Positions 54,051-63,628 of a stretch of 64,000 bases of DNA are shown piece after piece. The stretch is from Lachnospiraceae bacterium (lineage in GTDB: Bacteria > Bacillota > Clostridia > Lachnospirales > Lachnospiraceae), in NCBI GenBank assembly GCA_022799355.1, contig JAAWOG010000004.1, positions 1 through 64,000 of the forward strand, written 5' to 3'. How positions within the stretch are numbered: the first letter of the stretch is position 1; every line of letters starts with the position of its first letter. A program made the translations under genes and the position numbers. The notes below the pieces were generated by a model that saw only the letters and a list, made by a program, of their open reading frames with translations, was not told where the DNA came from and did no database searches.

Positions 54051-55052
54051 TCATATAATTATCCTGACGCTTCCTCTCTCTACAAATTGTGTGGAGACTT
54101 CAATCTTTACACCGGCCCCCGCTTTATCCTTTATCATATCGATAAGCCTTCTTGTCGCAATACGTCCCATCTCCTGCTTCGGCACACGGAGCGTTGTCAG
54201 CGGCGGAGAAGAAATCGCCGAAAAAGGCAAGTCGTCAAAACCAATAACCGAGACATCCTCCGGTATTCTGACTCCGTACTCATCCATTGCTTTCATCGCA
54301 CCCAGTGCAATCATATCATTGTCCGCAATGAATGCCGTCGGAAGCTTTATTTCTGTTCCAAGATACCTTTTCATATCCGCATACGCCGTATCCATTGTAG
54401 TTCCCAGCTCAAGCGTATATTCCCCGTGTACAGGCAGTCCTGCTTTCTGCATCCCCGTAACATAGCCCACACCCCGATCCTTAAAAGGAACAATCCTGAA
54501 TCTTCCTTTCAGATAACCAATCTCTTTATGTCCTTTTCGGATCAGATATTCTATGGCATATCTCACAGAATCCTCATTGTTGATCTGCAACGCATCAAAC
54601 GTCATTTCACCATTCCAGTAATCGATCACAATGAAAGGTGTTGTAATCCCCCGCAGAAGCTCCGTATCACTGTCAATCATCTCTGTTCCGAGCATAATAA
54701 TCGCAGCAGACTTGTCGTTCAGCAGTGCCCTCACCTGTTCCTCATAATCTTCGTCGCGCATGTCCAGAGTACACATGATCATATCCATTCCGCTGTCCCG
54801 GCATTCCTGCTCTATCCCCGTCAGCATCAACGGAAAAAAGGGGGTATCTTCCACTATGCTGCCATCTCTTTTAAAAGTCACAAATTTCACTTTCGTAATG
54901 CGGCTCTCCTCAAAATAGCCCAGCTCATAAGCAACTTTTAATACCTTGGCAGCCGTATTTGCATTTACGCCTTTTTTATAGTTCAGTGCATTGGATACCG
55001 TCGCAGTGGAAACTCCTGTTATCTCACTGATCTGCTTCATATTTACTTTCAT
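54051..55052 (-). CDS. LacI-family transcriptional regulator
   Basis: This 333-residue regulator begins MKVNMKQISEITGVSTATVSNALNYKKGVNANTAAKVLKVAYELGY, the LacI HTH and hinge region, followed by a sugar-binding effector domain (ending VEIFVRGSVR-like VERGSVRIII). It is the last gene of the operon, 22 nt after the kinase gene, and probably regulates that operon in response to its sugar. The operator would lie beyond the right edge. Confidence 0.92.
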   Translation of the reverse strand: MKVNMKQISEITGVSTATVSNALNYKKGVNANTAAKVLKVAYELGYFEESRITKVKFVTFKRDGSIVEDTPFFPLMLTGIEQECRDSGMDMIMCTLDMRDEDYEEQVRALLNDKSAAIIMLGTEMIDSDTELLRGITTPFIVIDYWNGEMTFDALQINNEDSVRYAIEYLIRKGHKEIGYLKGRFRIVPFKDRGVGYVTGMQKAGLPVHGEYTLELGTTMDTAYADMKRYLGTEIKLPTAFIADNDMIALGAMKAMDEYGVRIPEDVSVIGFDDLPFSAISSPPLTTLRVPKQEMGRIATRRLIDMIKDKAGAGVKIEVSTQFVERGSVRIII

Positions 55053-55074
55053 ACGCGCTCTTACCTTCTGCCTT

Positions 55075-56553
55075 TTAATTTGTCATAACCATCCGAACCG
55101 CCTCTTTCCAGCCTGCATAAAGACCTTCGCATTGTTCTCTGTCTAATTCACTTTTATAACTTTTTCTGTTCATTTTGTCAAATATTTTTTCATCATAAAT
55201 TCCAAGCGACAATCCTGCCGCATAGGCGGCGCCAATCCCGGAGAGTTCTTCTGCCTCCGGTACCCGCACCGGAATCCCCAGCATATCGCTCTGAAACTGC
55301 ATCAGGTACATATTTTTTGTAGGTCCGCCATCCACCCTGAGTTCTCCAATCTCAATGCCGCTTGCCTGATGCATTGCCCTCACGATATCCGTAATCTGAT
55401 AAACAATGCTGTCAAGCGCCGCTTTTACAATCTCCGCCTTCCCCGTTGTTCTTGTAATGCCACAGATTATCGCTTTCGCCTCACTGTCCCAATATGGCGC
55501 TCCCAGTCCCGAAAAAGCCGGCACAAGATAAGTCCGGTCCCCTTTTCCGGCTTTCCGCGCCAGTTCTTCGCTCTCCGCCGCGGAAGAAATTAATCCAACT
55601 TCATCTTTCAGCCAGGTGATCACGGCTCCCGTATAATTAATGTTGCCTTCCAGCACATAATTCACTTTTCCCCCCATGGACCAGGCCAGAGAAGTTACCA
55701 CGCCCAGATCCGTAAACACCGGTTTTTCTCCGATATTCATCATAATGGAAGAGCCGGTGCCATAAGTTGCCTTTATCATCCCCCTCCCAAGGCAGCCCTG
55801 CCCAAAGAGTGCTCCATGGGAGTCTCCCAACACTCCTCTGATTGGTATCGGTTTATCCAAAAAACCCTCAAAATCCGTGACACCATAATCTCCATCGGAA
55901 TCCGTCACTTCCGCCATGCAGGATTCGTCAATGCCGAACAGATCCAGAAGTTCTTTATCCCACGACAATGTTCTGATATTAAACAACTGTGTTCTGGACG
56001 CGTTTGAATAATCCGTCCTAAAATCCCGGCCTTTTGTCAGTCGGTATACCAAAAAGCTGTCTATTGTACCGCAGGCAATCTCCCCTTTTTCCGCTTTCTC
56101 TTTTACGCCCGCCACATTCCGGAATATCCAGGCCAGTTTCGCCGCCGAAAAATAGGGGGACAACTGCAGTCCTGAATACTTCTTCACTTTATCCGCAAAG
56201 CCCCGCTTTTCTATCTCCTCACAGATTGCCGCGCCTCTGGCGCACTGCCAGACAATGGCATTATATACCGGCTTCCCGCTCTCCTTTTCCCAACACGCCG
56301 CCGTCTCCCGCTGATTGCTGATACCAAGTACCGCAATATCCGCTTTGTTGATACCCGCTTTCTCCACCAGATTTTTTACTACCTGTATTGTATTACGATA
56401 AATCTCCTCCGGATCATGTTCCACCCAGCCGCGCTCATCCACTATTTGCGTATGAGGAAGGTCGCTTCTGCAAAGAAGCCCGCCTTCCTCATCAAATAGA
56501 AGAGCCTTCGTGCCCTGGGTGCTCTGATCGATCCCTAACACATATCTGCTCAT
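55075..56553 (-). CDS. FGGY-family carbohydrate kinase, glycerol-kinase-like
   Basis: This 492-residue FGGY kinase has N-terminal GIDQSTQGTKALLF and the ATP-binding YGTGSSIMM. Residues that bind glycerol in GlpK are kept: R82-E83 (NQRET), W102 (VWQ), Y134 and D244, but GDQQ is changed to GDSH. The enzyme therefore probably phosphorylates a primary hydroxyl of a glycerol-like end group, but not glycerol itself, given the transketolase and isomerase genes in the same operon. A branched ketose such as apulose fits; xylulose, ribulose or erythrulose are alternatives. Confidence 0.75.
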   Translation of the reverse strand: MSRYVLGIDQSTQGTKALLFDEEGGLLCRSDLPHTQIVDERGWVEHDPEEIYRNTIQVVKNLVEKAGINKADIAVLGISNQRETAACWEKESGKPVYNAIVWQCARGAAICEEIEKRGFADKVKKYSGLQLSPYFSAAKLAWIFRNVAGVKEKAEKGEIACGTIDSFLVYRLTKGRDFRTDYSNASRTQLFNIRTLSWDKELLDLFGIDESCMAEVTDSDGDYGVTDFEGFLDKPIPIRGVLGDSHGALFGQGCLGRGMIKATYGTGSSIMMNIGEKPVFTDLGVVTSLAWSMGGKVNYVLEGNINYTGAVITWLKDEVGLISSAAESEELARKAGKGDRTYLVPAFSGLGAPYWDSEAKAIICGITRTTGKAEIVKAALDSIVYQITDIVRAMHQASGIEIGELRVDGGPTKNMYLMQFQSDMLGIPVRVPEAEELSGIGAAYAAGLSLGIYDEKIFDKMNRKSYKSELDREQCEGLYAGWKEAVRMVMTN

Positions 56554-56575
56554 GCCTGTATTCCTTCTCCCGTTT

Positions 56576-57508
56576 TTACTGTAATATTTCTTTCACCGTT
56601 TTCGCGATGCCCTGCGCATTCAGTCCATAATAATCAAAGACCTCTCCGGATGTCCCTGTTATAACGGGTGTGTCAGGAAGTGCCAGATTGACTACTTTTT
56701 TCGGACAGGATGCCCCTATCACCTGGCTTACCATGGCTCCGAGCCCGCCAAAAGGCGCATGCTCTTCCACCGTCACAACCGCTTTTACTTTTTCTGCCGC
56801 TTTCAAAATTCCCTCTTTATCCAAAGGCTTTACACAGTACATATCCAGAACCGTTGCACCGATACCCTGTTCTTTCAGCAGATTCGCCGCATCCACCGCA
56901 GGACGCACCATCTCCCCACAGGCAACGATCAGAACATCCGCCCCTTTTGCCACCGTGGTCGCTTTATCCATGATAAACGGACAGTCCTCTTCCGTATAGA
57001 TATCCTCCACCGGATTTCTTCCCACCCGGATATACGACGGTTTCTCATCCTGCAGCAGCGCCCTTACCAGTTTCGCCGTCTGGAATCTGTCGCTGGGCAG
57101 ATACACCCGCATATTGGGGATCGCTGCCATCGCCGCGATATCCTGAGCGGAATGATGGCTCATGCCCAGCGCACCATAGCTGACGCCGCCGCTGATACCT
57201 ATCAGTGTTACATTGGTATTGGAATATGCGCAGTCCACTTTTGCCTGCTCGTAGCTTCTGGTGGACACGAAGCTTGCCGGAGATGCCGCAAAAGGCTTTT
57301 TACCACACTTTGCGAGTCCTGCCGCTACGCTCACCAGATTCTGTTCCGCAATGCCCATCTCAATAAATTGTTCCGGAAATGCCTTTGCAAAGGGCGCAAG
57401 GGACGCGCTCCCCCTGGAATCGCTGCACAGCACCACGATATTTTTATCCTCTTTTGCCTGTTCCATCAATACATCACAGATTGCCTGCCTGTTCGGTATC
57501 TTATTCAT
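56576..57508 (-). CDS. Transketolase-like protein, C-terminal subunit
   Basis: This 310-residue protein has the pyrimidine-binding and C-terminal domains of transketolase. The conserved glutamate that activates thiamine diphosphate is E55 (MGIAEQNLVSVAAGLA). The ATG at 57508 starts 1 nt after the stop of the N-terminal subunit (TAAGATG) with AAAGGAGG upstream; the longer frame enters that gene and is rejected. With the partner below it forms a two-subunit thiamine-diphosphate enzyme that moves a two-carbon unit. Confidence 0.85.
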   Translation of the reverse strand: MNKIPNRQAICDVLMEQAKEDKNIVVLCSDSRGSASLAPFAKAFPEQFIEMGIAEQNLVSVAAGLAKCGKKPFAASPASFVSTRSYEQAKVDCAYSNTNVTLIGISGGVSYGALGMSHHSAQDIAAMAAIPNMRVYLPSDRFQTAKLVRALLQDEKPSYIRVGRNPVEDIYTEEDCPFIMDKATTVAKGADVLIVACGEMVRPAVDAANLLKEQGIGATVLDMYCVKPLDKEGILKAAEKVKAVVTVEEHAPFGGLGAMVSQVIGASCPKKVVNLALPDTPVITGTSGEVFDYYGLNAQGIAKTVKEILQ

Positions 57509-57509
57509 C

Positions 57510-58334
57510 TTACAGCGCCTCCTTTCTCTCGGCAAAGTCTTTGATGATCTGTTCATACTCTTCGGCACCCGGCACTTTATGATGCCATCCCGCCTTATCT
57601 TCCATCACCGCAGAGCCACACCCCTTTACCGTGTTGGCGATCACCACCGATGGCTTTCCTTTTATCGTCTTCGCCTCCTCATAAGCAGCCACAAGCTGAT
57701 CGATATCATTGCCGTTCTTTACATCGATCACATGCCAACCGAAGCTTCGGAACCTCTCATGCAGGTCATCGTGCGCCATAACATCCTCGGTATTACCGGA
57801 AATCTGCAGCCGGTTTCTGTCCACCGTAGCGCAGAGATTATCCAGTTTATAGTGGGATGCCGCCATAGCGCCTTCCCACACGGAGCCTTCCGCCAGTTCC
57901 CCGTCTCCCATTACCGTGTAAACGCGATAATCTCTATGATCCATCTTGCCTGCCAGCGCCATACCCACACTCACCGGCAGTCCGTGTCCAAGGGAGCCGG
58001 AATTCATCTCAATCCCCGGCAGTTTATTATTGGGATGTCCGATATACTGAGAGCCGAATTTGCTGAACTTCTCAATGACTTCCTCAATAGGAAAAAACCC
58101 CTTTGCCGCCAGCACCGCATAGAGTGCTTCCACACAATGTCCCTTACTCATCACGAACAGATCCCTGTCAGGATCATCCTGATTCTCAGGGCTGATATTC
58201 ATCACTCTGAAATACAGAGCGACCAGTGTGTCTATGACACTCATGTCGCCCCCAATATGTCCGCCTTTTCCCTCTACAATCATATCCACTACATTTTTCC
58301 TAAGGTCATAAGATAATGCTTTCAAATTTTCCAT
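57510..58334 (-). CDS. Transketolase-like protein, N-terminal subunit
   Basis: A 274-residue protein carries the pyrophosphate-binding domain of transketolase: KGGHIGGDMS, SGSLGHGLPVSVGMALAGK and the thiamine-diphosphate motif GDGE (143-146) to N174. The ATG at 58334 has GGAGG 6 nt upstream. Split transketolases are used both for pentose phosphates and in special sugar pathways (for example apulose-4-phosphate transketolase); location inside a transport and isomerase operon favours the second. Confidence 0.87.
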   Translation of the reverse strand: MENLKALSYDLRKNVVDMIVEGKGGHIGGDMSVIDTLVALYFRVMNISPENQDDPDRDLFVMSKGHCVEALYAVLAAKGFFPIEEVIEKFSKFGSQYIGHPNNKLPGIEMNSGSLGHGLPVSVGMALAGKMDHRDYRVYTVMGDGELAEGSVWEGAMAASHYKLDNLCATVDRNRLQISGNTEDVMAHDDLHERFRSFGWHVIDVKNGNDIDQLVAAYEEAKTIKGKPSVVIANTVKGCGSAVMEDKAGWHHKVPGAEEYEQIIKDFAERKEAL

Positions 58335-58365
58335 TTTTTTCCTCCGTTTCCGGTTCGTCAACCAC

Positions 58366-59766
58366 TTATTCGCCCCGCAGATACGCTTTAATGTCCTCTT
58401 CAATGGGATCGTACAGGTCAGGCTTTACGCCGATATATTTGCATGCCTCATACAATACCGGCACCACATCCTTGTGAATTCCTACACAGTGATGAATATA
58501 CGGACCTTCCACCACCTTCGCTTCCAGGCGTTTGATATTGTCCACTTCCACCCAGAGATATGTGCCCATGCCCTTTGGTCCGTCCACACCTTTCGCATTA
58601 CCAAGAAGCAGAGAATATTCACCTTCATCACCATCGAAGCGCGCCAGTGTCACATCGCCGTGTTTTGCTTCCGCAGTAATCGCACCCGGATGTTCAAATG
58701 CCAGCGGGTAAGTAATCTGCGGCTTTTCCTTTGCGCAGGAGATAGGCCACGGACCACAATGCTGTAAAAGCTCTCCATTGGGAATATCCGGATGACGGAT
58801 CGTCCAGTCCGCAAAAAAGCTTCTTGTTCCGTCCAAAGCCGCCGCCTCCACCATCAGCGCCGTAATTGCTCCATGGATATCCGTCTCACAAACCACAGGA
58901 ATACCTTCCTCATTCAGCAGAGCGTTTGCCGCACAGGGCATAATACCGATCTCGCTCTGCAGTTGGTTCCAACACTGAATCGCCGCCGCCTGACAGCCAT
59001 ACTTTTTGATTAAGCTGCTCATAGCCACCTTCAGCGCCGCCACGTTTTCCAGTTCCTCGTCTTTTACCCTGATATCCATATTTTCACGGCAATAAGCCAC
59101 AACTTCCGCCACTTTTTTACCTTCCGCCTTCGCCTTCTTCATTTCATCGGTCAGTTCGGGCATCGGAATCGGCGCCAGCTGGATATTGAATTTCTCCAGC
59201 AGTTCTCCCTCGTTACACATCGTAGACCAGAATTCAAAAGGTCTTGTGGAAATCTGCAGAATACGAATATTCCTGAATGTTTTCACCACACTGCATACCG
59301 CCATAAAGTCCCTTAAGCCACGCTCAAATACGGGATCATCCACACGGCAGTTAGTCATATAGGTAAACGGAACGCGAAATCTCCGAAGAACCTTGCCGGT
59401 CGCAAAAAGGCCGCACTGTGTATCCCGAAGGCGCACACCATTTGGCTCCGGTCTCTCATCAAGAGGTCCCCACAGAAGTACCGGTACTCCGAGATCTTTC
59501 GCCAGCCTTGCGCACTCAAATTCCGTGCCGAAATTCGCATGAGGAAGAAACAGGCCGTCTACCTTCTCCGCTTTAAATTTCTCTGCAATTTTAATCCTGT
59601 CATCGTCATTATAAAGCAGCCCTTCGGAATTGATATCTGTAATATCCACAAAGTCCACTCCCAGTTCTTTTAATTTTTCAGCGATGATGCCTCTGTATTT
59701 AATCGCATCCGGTGCGCTGAAAATGCTTCTTCTTGTCGGTGCATAACCCAGTTTAATATGTGCCAT
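58366..59766 (-). CDS. L-fucose/L-arabinose isomerase-like protein
   Basis: This 466-residue protein resembles the L-fucose isomerase superfamily (FucI/AraA fold): a Rossmann-like N-terminus (KLGYAPTRRSIFSAPDAIKYRGIIAEKL), a middle part with AIQCWNQLQSEIGIMPCAANALLNEEGIPVVCETDIHGAI, and a C-terminal part with HPGAITAEAKHGDVTLARF and YIHHCVGIHKDV. It should interconvert an aldose and ketose with a divalent metal. In this operon it may act on the imported sugar before phosphorylation. Members of the subgroup are only partly characterised, so the substrate is open. Confidence 0.75.
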   Translation of the reverse strand: MAHIKLGYAPTRRSIFSAPDAIKYRGIIAEKLKELGVDFVDITDINSEGLLYNDDDRIKIAEKFKAEKVDGLFLPHANFGTEFECARLAKDLGVPVLLWGPLDERPEPNGVRLRDTQCGLFATGKVLRRFRVPFTYMTNCRVDDPVFERGLRDFMAVCSVVKTFRNIRILQISTRPFEFWSTMCNEGELLEKFNIQLAPIPMPELTDEMKKAKAEGKKVAEVVAYCRENMDIRVKDEELENVAALKVAMSSLIKKYGCQAAAIQCWNQLQSEIGIMPCAANALLNEEGIPVVCETDIHGAITALMVEAAALDGTRSFFADWTIRHPDIPNGELLQHCGPWPISCAKEKPQITYPLAFEHPGAITAEAKHGDVTLARFDGDEGEYSLLLGNAKGVDGPKGMGTYLWVEVDNIKRLEAKVVEGPYIHHCVGIHKDVVPVLYEACKYIGVKPDLYDPIEEDIKAYLRGE

Positions 59767-59813
59767 AGTTCATTCTCCATTTCCATTTTATTCAGAACCC
59801 CGCCCTGTCTTCA

Positions 59814-60215
59814 TTATGCGGGGAATGCCACGCCCGCTCTCAATATAATATTGGGATAAGGTGTAAATTCTCCTGTCCTCACCGCAAATCTGCACGCCGC
59901 GGACATCTTTTTCAGTTCCACATGGGGGATCTTCTCCTCCTCCGCCTCCGGCAGCTTTTCATGGATGTAAGCAAGCAGTTCCGGATTTTTTTCGTCAATC
60001 TCTTCCGCGATCGCATATCCTTCGATCTCTGTCTCCTCCAGAATTGCATCCATTGTCTGTCTGAATGTGGGAACGCCGCCGCAGAGTACCAGATCCACAA
60101 CCGGAACGCCCGCGGGGATCGGCATCCCCGCATCTCCCACCATAAACGTATCTTTATGTCCCAATGCCGCGATCAACCCGATAAGCTGCGCGTTTAAAAT
60201 ACCTGTTTTTTTCAT
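59814..60215 (-). CDS. rbsD: RbsD/FucU-family sugar pyranase
   Basis: This 133-residue protein is a clear RbsD match: MKKTGILNAQLIGLIAALGHKDTFMVGDAGMPIP, with the catalytic His20 and Asp28. The enzyme speeds up anomer and ring-form interconversion of a free sugar before phosphorylation or isomerisation. GGAGG lies 6 nt before the ATG. Confidence 0.92.
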   Translation of the reverse strand: MKKTGILNAQLIGLIAALGHKDTFMVGDAGMPIPAGVPVVDLVLCGGVPTFRQTMDAILEETEIEGYAIAEEIDEKNPELLAYIHEKLPEAEEEKIPHVELKKMSAACRFAVRTGEFTPYPNIILRAGVAFPA

Positions 60216-60246
60216 TGCCGGCCTCCTGTTCCTGTTTTCACCGATC

Positions 60247-61302
60247 TTACTTGTTCTCGTTTCGTGCCTGAAGCGCCATCTTCGCCTGCAGGTTCCTCTG
60301 CGTCTGGTCTATAACCACCGCCAGAATAATAACAAGGCCGCGGATCACCTTCTGCCAGAATTCAGATACGCCGCACATTGTCATACCATCATTGATCACG
60401 CCAATTACGAACGCACCTACTACCGTGCCAAGGATTGTGCCGGAACCGCCTGCCATGGACGTACCGCCCAAAACAGTTGCCGCAATGGCATTCATCTCCC
60501 AGCCGTCACCGGATGCCGGATGTGCCGCAGAAAGCTGCGCCGTATTGATCATGCCTACCCAGGCCGCACAGAAACCGGAAATCATATACACAAGAATCTT
60601 AATCTTATCCGCCTTGATACCGGAGAGTCTTGCCGATTTTTCATTGCCTCCCACGCCCAACACATACCAGCCGAAAGGCATTTTCTTCAACAGGACAACG
60701 GAGATAACCGCAAGCGCCGCAAACACATATACACCTGCGGGAACACCGGCGATATTGCTGCCAAGAACCTTGAAGCCCGTGTTGCCGAGCCCTTCGTGAC
60801 CTGCGATGTTCGGGAATGTAGCACCACCGGAACGCAGGTTCGCAAAGCCCCGGCATATATACATTGTCCCCAGCGTAGCAATAAAAGGAGCCACATTCAG
60901 TTTCGTGATGATCATGCCGTTGATCCATCCGATCAGAGCTCCGATAATCAGCATAAACAATATGATCATAGGAACGCTGAAGTAGAGCGTTACTCCCGCA
61001 AACTTCAATGTCAGCCCCTCCTGGATCAGACCACCGGCAAGCATACCGATCAGACCGACCACGGAACCTACAGACAGATCAATTCCGCCTGTAATAATGA
61101 CAAATGTCATACCAAGAGCCAGAATACCGTACAATGCCACATGTTTCGCTATCATGGTCATCGTGGACGGATCCAGAAAGTTATCTTTTACGATGCTGAA
61201 AAACACCACAAGTATGATCAGAACAATAAAGGTACGTCCTTTCAATATTGTCATCAGCATCTGATTGGAATTCATTTTCTTTGTTTTCATATTTACACCC
61301 AT
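60247..61302 (-). CDS. rbsC: Ribose-type ABC transporter permease
   Basis: This 351-residue permease of the RbsC family has GMTFVIITGGIDLSVGSVVGLIGMLAGGL, GVGGNEKSARLSGI and AIAATVLGGTSMAGGSGTILGTVVGAFVIGVINDGM, about ten helices. It lies 72 nt after the ATPase gene; a short GC-rich hairpin (61305-61320) occupies this gap just before the weak ribosome-binding site. Two start codons (61302 and 61290) are possible. Confidence 0.9.
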   Translation of the reverse strand: MGVNMKTKKMNSNQMLMTILKGRTFIVLIILVVFFSIVKDNFLDPSTMTMIAKHVALYGILALGMTFVIITGGIDLSVGSVVGLIGMLAGGLIQEGLTLKFAGVTLYFSVPMIILFMLIIGALIGWINGMIITKLNVAPFIATLGTMYICRGFANLRSGGATFPNIAGHEGLGNTGFKVLGSNIAGVPAGVYVFAALAVISVVLLKKMPFGWYVLGVGGNEKSARLSGIKADKIKILVYMISGFCAAWVGMINTAQLSAAHPASGDGWEMNAIAATVLGGTSMAGGSGTILGTVVGAFVIGVINDGMTMCGVSEFWQKVIRGLVIILAVVIDQTQRNLQAKMALQARNENK

Positions 61303-61374
61303 CTGCGCGTTGCGACGCGCGCCCTAATCGATTGTTGAATACGCATTTTTATTCAACTTTTCCCTCTCTTCATT

Positions 61375-62913
61375 TTACGCATGCGCTCCGGTACCAAGTC
61401 CGGCATAGGATGCCCGCACCAGTGCATCCTCATTTATCTCGCTTCCCTGCAGTTCCCCCGTGCATTTACCGTTCGATAAAATATAGATCCTGTCCGCGAT
61501 CGCCATAATCTCTTTTAATTCGGATGAAATGACAATGATGGATAAACCGCGTTCCGCATACTCATGAATAATCTCAAATACTTCTGTCTTTGCGCCGATA
61601 TCAATTCCCCTGGAAGGTTCATCCAGAAGCAGTATCGTCGGATCAGTCAGAATCCCTTTTCCGATGACAACCTTCTGCTGGTTTCCGCCTGACAACGACA
61701 GAATCGGGAGCTTCTTATCCGCCACTTTGATATGTATATCCTGAATCTGTTCATCGACCGCTTTTTCCTCTTCCTTATTATTCAGAAAGATTCCCTTTAC
61801 ATATTTTTTCATGGATGCAATGGAGGTATTTTTACAGATATCCAGCGTCTGTATCAATCCCTGTCTCTGTCTGTCCTCCGGCACAAGGGCAAACCCGTTT
61901 TGAATCTGATCCGAAATGCTTTTGATCCTGATTGGTTTCCCCTGATAAACCACTTCTCCCCTGTGTTCGGGATGCATGCCCATCAGACACTCAAACAGTT
62001 CGCTCCGCCCCGCTCCCAACAATCCATAAATTCCCAGAATCTCTCCTTTTTTCAGATACATATTTACTTTTTCAAGCAGATAACCGCCGCCTTTTTTCTG
62101 GAGTGTCAGGTCTTTGATCTCCAATATCTTTTCCGCTTTGTCCAGATCAATACTTCTCTCAAATCTGTGATACTGGGTATTTTTTCCGACCATATTTTCT
62201 ACAATCCAGCTTAGCTCGATGTCCTTGATATCCGCATCCGCCACATACTTTCCGTCCCGCAGTATCGTCACATGGTCACCAATCTCCATGATCTCTTCCA
62301 GACGATGGGAGATATACACAATAGAAATACCATCTGCCAGCAGTTCACGCATGATCTTAAACAGTACGTTCACTTCTGCGGCAGACAAAGATGAGGTAGG
62401 TTCATCCATAATAAGTACTTTCAGGTCATCCTGAATCAGATTTCTGGCAATTTCCACCATCTGCTGCTGACCTACCCTCAAATCTCCCACCAATGTCTCC
62501 GGCGGAATCTCATGTTCCAGGCGTTCCAGAATTTTTTTTGCCCCTTCCACATGAGACTTATCATCAAGAAACAGTCCTTTTTTATGTTCGTGATTCATAA
62601 AGATATTCTGATATACGGTCATGTTCGGAAACAGGCTCAACTCCTGATGAATGATCCCGATCCCCTTTTCTCTTGCCGCAGTCGTATCTTTAAAAAACAC
62701 TTCTTCCCCGCCCATATACATTTTTCCATTGGAGGGCTGCTCGATGCCCGCAATCATTTTCATAAGTGTAGATTTACCGGCACCGTTTTCCCCGATCAGC
62801 ACATTGACCTTTCCCTTCAGCAGGTCAAACGAAACGCCATCCAGCGCCTTTGTTCCGGGGTATATTTTATCTATTTTTTCACAGTGGAGAACAACATTTG
62901 GATTATCAAACAT
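61375..62913 (-). CDS. rbsA: Ribose-type ABC transporter ATP-binding protein
   Basis: This is a 512-residue duplicated ATPase. The N-terminal half has [23 protein letters not shown] and LRVGQQQMVEIARNL; the C-terminal half has [45 protein letters not shown] is 7 nt upstream of the start. It works with the RbsC-type permease and the RbsB-type binding protein at the right edge. Confidence 0.92.
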   Translation of the reverse strand: MFDNPNVVLHCEKIDKIYPGTKALDGVSFDLLKGKVNVLIGENGAGKSTLMKMIAGIEQPSNGKMYMGGEEVFFKDTTAAREKGIGIIHQELSLFPNMTVYQNIFMNHEHKKGLFLDDKSHVEGAKKILERLEHEIPPETLVGDLRVGQQQMVEIARNLIQDDLKVLIMDEPTSSLSAAEVNVLFKIMRELLADGISIVYISHRLEEIMEIGDHVTILRDGKYVADADIKDIELSWIVENMVGKNTQYHRFERSIDLDKAEKILEIKDLTLQKKGGGYLLEKVNMYLKKGEILGIYGLLGAGRSELFECLMGMHPEHRGEVVYQGKPIRIKSISDQIQNGFALVPEDRQRQGLIQTLDICKNTSIASMKKYVKGIFLNNKEEEKAVDEQIQDIHIKVADKKLPILSLSGGNQQKVVIGKGILTDPTILLLDEPSRGIDIGAKTEVFEIIHEYAERGLSIIVISSELKEIMAIADRIYILSNGKCTGELQGSEINEDALVRASYAGLGTGAHA

Positions 62914-62927
62914 AATGCTCCTCCTTT

Positions 62928-63506
62928 TTATTCAATCGTCATGGACACAGGCGTTATTACAACTTTTCCGGTGCTCTCTGCTGCCGCCCCGACAAAAGTA
63001 ACCGTCTTTCCGGCCACACTCTCATCGATCCCGAGAGGCGCCACCACCTGTGTATCGGCCTCCGCATTCAGCGCTTTTGCATACTGAGACCACTCCGTCT
63101 GGTTCGTAAAATCCTGAAATCCCTTCAGCGTCTGCGTATCCCGAAGAGCTGTGCCTGAGTAAACGCCGCCCGCCTGTATCTGCACTTCTCCGTCATATCC
63201 GTCTATCTCTACCAACAGATAGTGCTTTGGTGTATCCGTATTAAATTCCACTATTTTTGCACTGCCCGTCACAGCCGTGCCTTCCCCTGCACCCGCGCCA
63301 AGTGCCTGTGCCGCATCGGTTGCATTTGTTGTCAATTCCTCTACTACGGCAGTCCAGTCGTTGCTGGATTCCGCACTGGAGTCAAATGCCTCCTCCCCCG
63401 TAAAAGAACTCTCCTGTCCGATCGGCACCACCGTAACCATCCCACAGGCCGTCATGCTCATCGCCATCATCACTGCTGTCACAATAAGAATCAGTTTTTT
63501 CTTCAT
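62928..63506 (-). CDS. DUF2291 family lipoprotein
   Basis: A 192-residue secreted lipoprotein (lipobox MTACG, C21) belongs to the DUF2291 group, which commonly neighbours RbsABC-type importers. The mature part is beta-rich (VVEELTTNATDAAQAL, HYLLVEIDGYDGEVQIQAGGVYSGTALRDTQTLKGFQDFTNQTEWSQYAKALN). It may be a periplasmic accessory of the transporter; its biochemical role is unknown. Confidence 0.8.
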   Translation of the reverse strand: MKKKLILIVTAVMMAMSMTACGMVTVVPIGQESSFTGEEAFDSSAESSNDWTAVVEELTTNATDAAQALGAGAGEGTAVTGSAKIVEFNTDTPKHYLLVEIDGYDGEVQIQAGGVYSGTALRDTQTLKGFQDFTNQTEWSQYAKALNAEADTQVVAPLGIDESVAGKTVTFVGAAAESTGKVVITPVSMTIE

Positions 63507-63533
63507 ATTCCTTCTCCTGTTATCCCGTTTTAG

Positions 63534-63564
63534 AAAAAAGGGACGACCTGCTTTGTGCCGCCCC
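63534..63564 (-). terminator. Intercistronic terminator after rbsB
   Basis: On the minus strand an 8-bp stem with two wobble pairs (63557-63564 / 63540-63547) is followed by six T residues (63534-63539). It lies between the binding-protein gene and the rest of the operon. Confidence 0.65.
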
Positions 63565-63580
63565 TTCTTCTGCTCTTAAG

Positions 63581-63627
63581 CTCGCTACGTGAACCTTCTC
63601 TAACTTCGTTCGAGAAGTAGCGCTCGC
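63581..63627. repeat. Extended imperfect hairpin next to the rbsB stop codon
   Basis: Directly after the binding-protein stop, CTTCTC/GAGAAG (63595-63600 / 63612-63617) and CGCTA/TAGCG (63583-63587 / 63618-63622) pair to form a two-part stem with an internal loop. The sequence looks like a mobile intergenic palindrome rather than ordinary spacer, but only one copy is in the window. Confidence 0.4.
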
Positions 63628-63628
63628 T

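Noticed and set aside
55075-56553. Plain glycerol kinase (glpK)
   Set aside because: Overall similarity is high and the glycerol-contact residues are kept, but the GDQQ motif is GDSH. The operon context (pyranase, isomerase, split transketolase, ribose-type importer) does not fit glycerol use; no glpF or glpD is present.
60067-61338. A 423-codon plus-strand open frame
   Set aside because: It is antisense to rbsC and the end of rbsD, without a ribosome-binding site or recognisable protein features.
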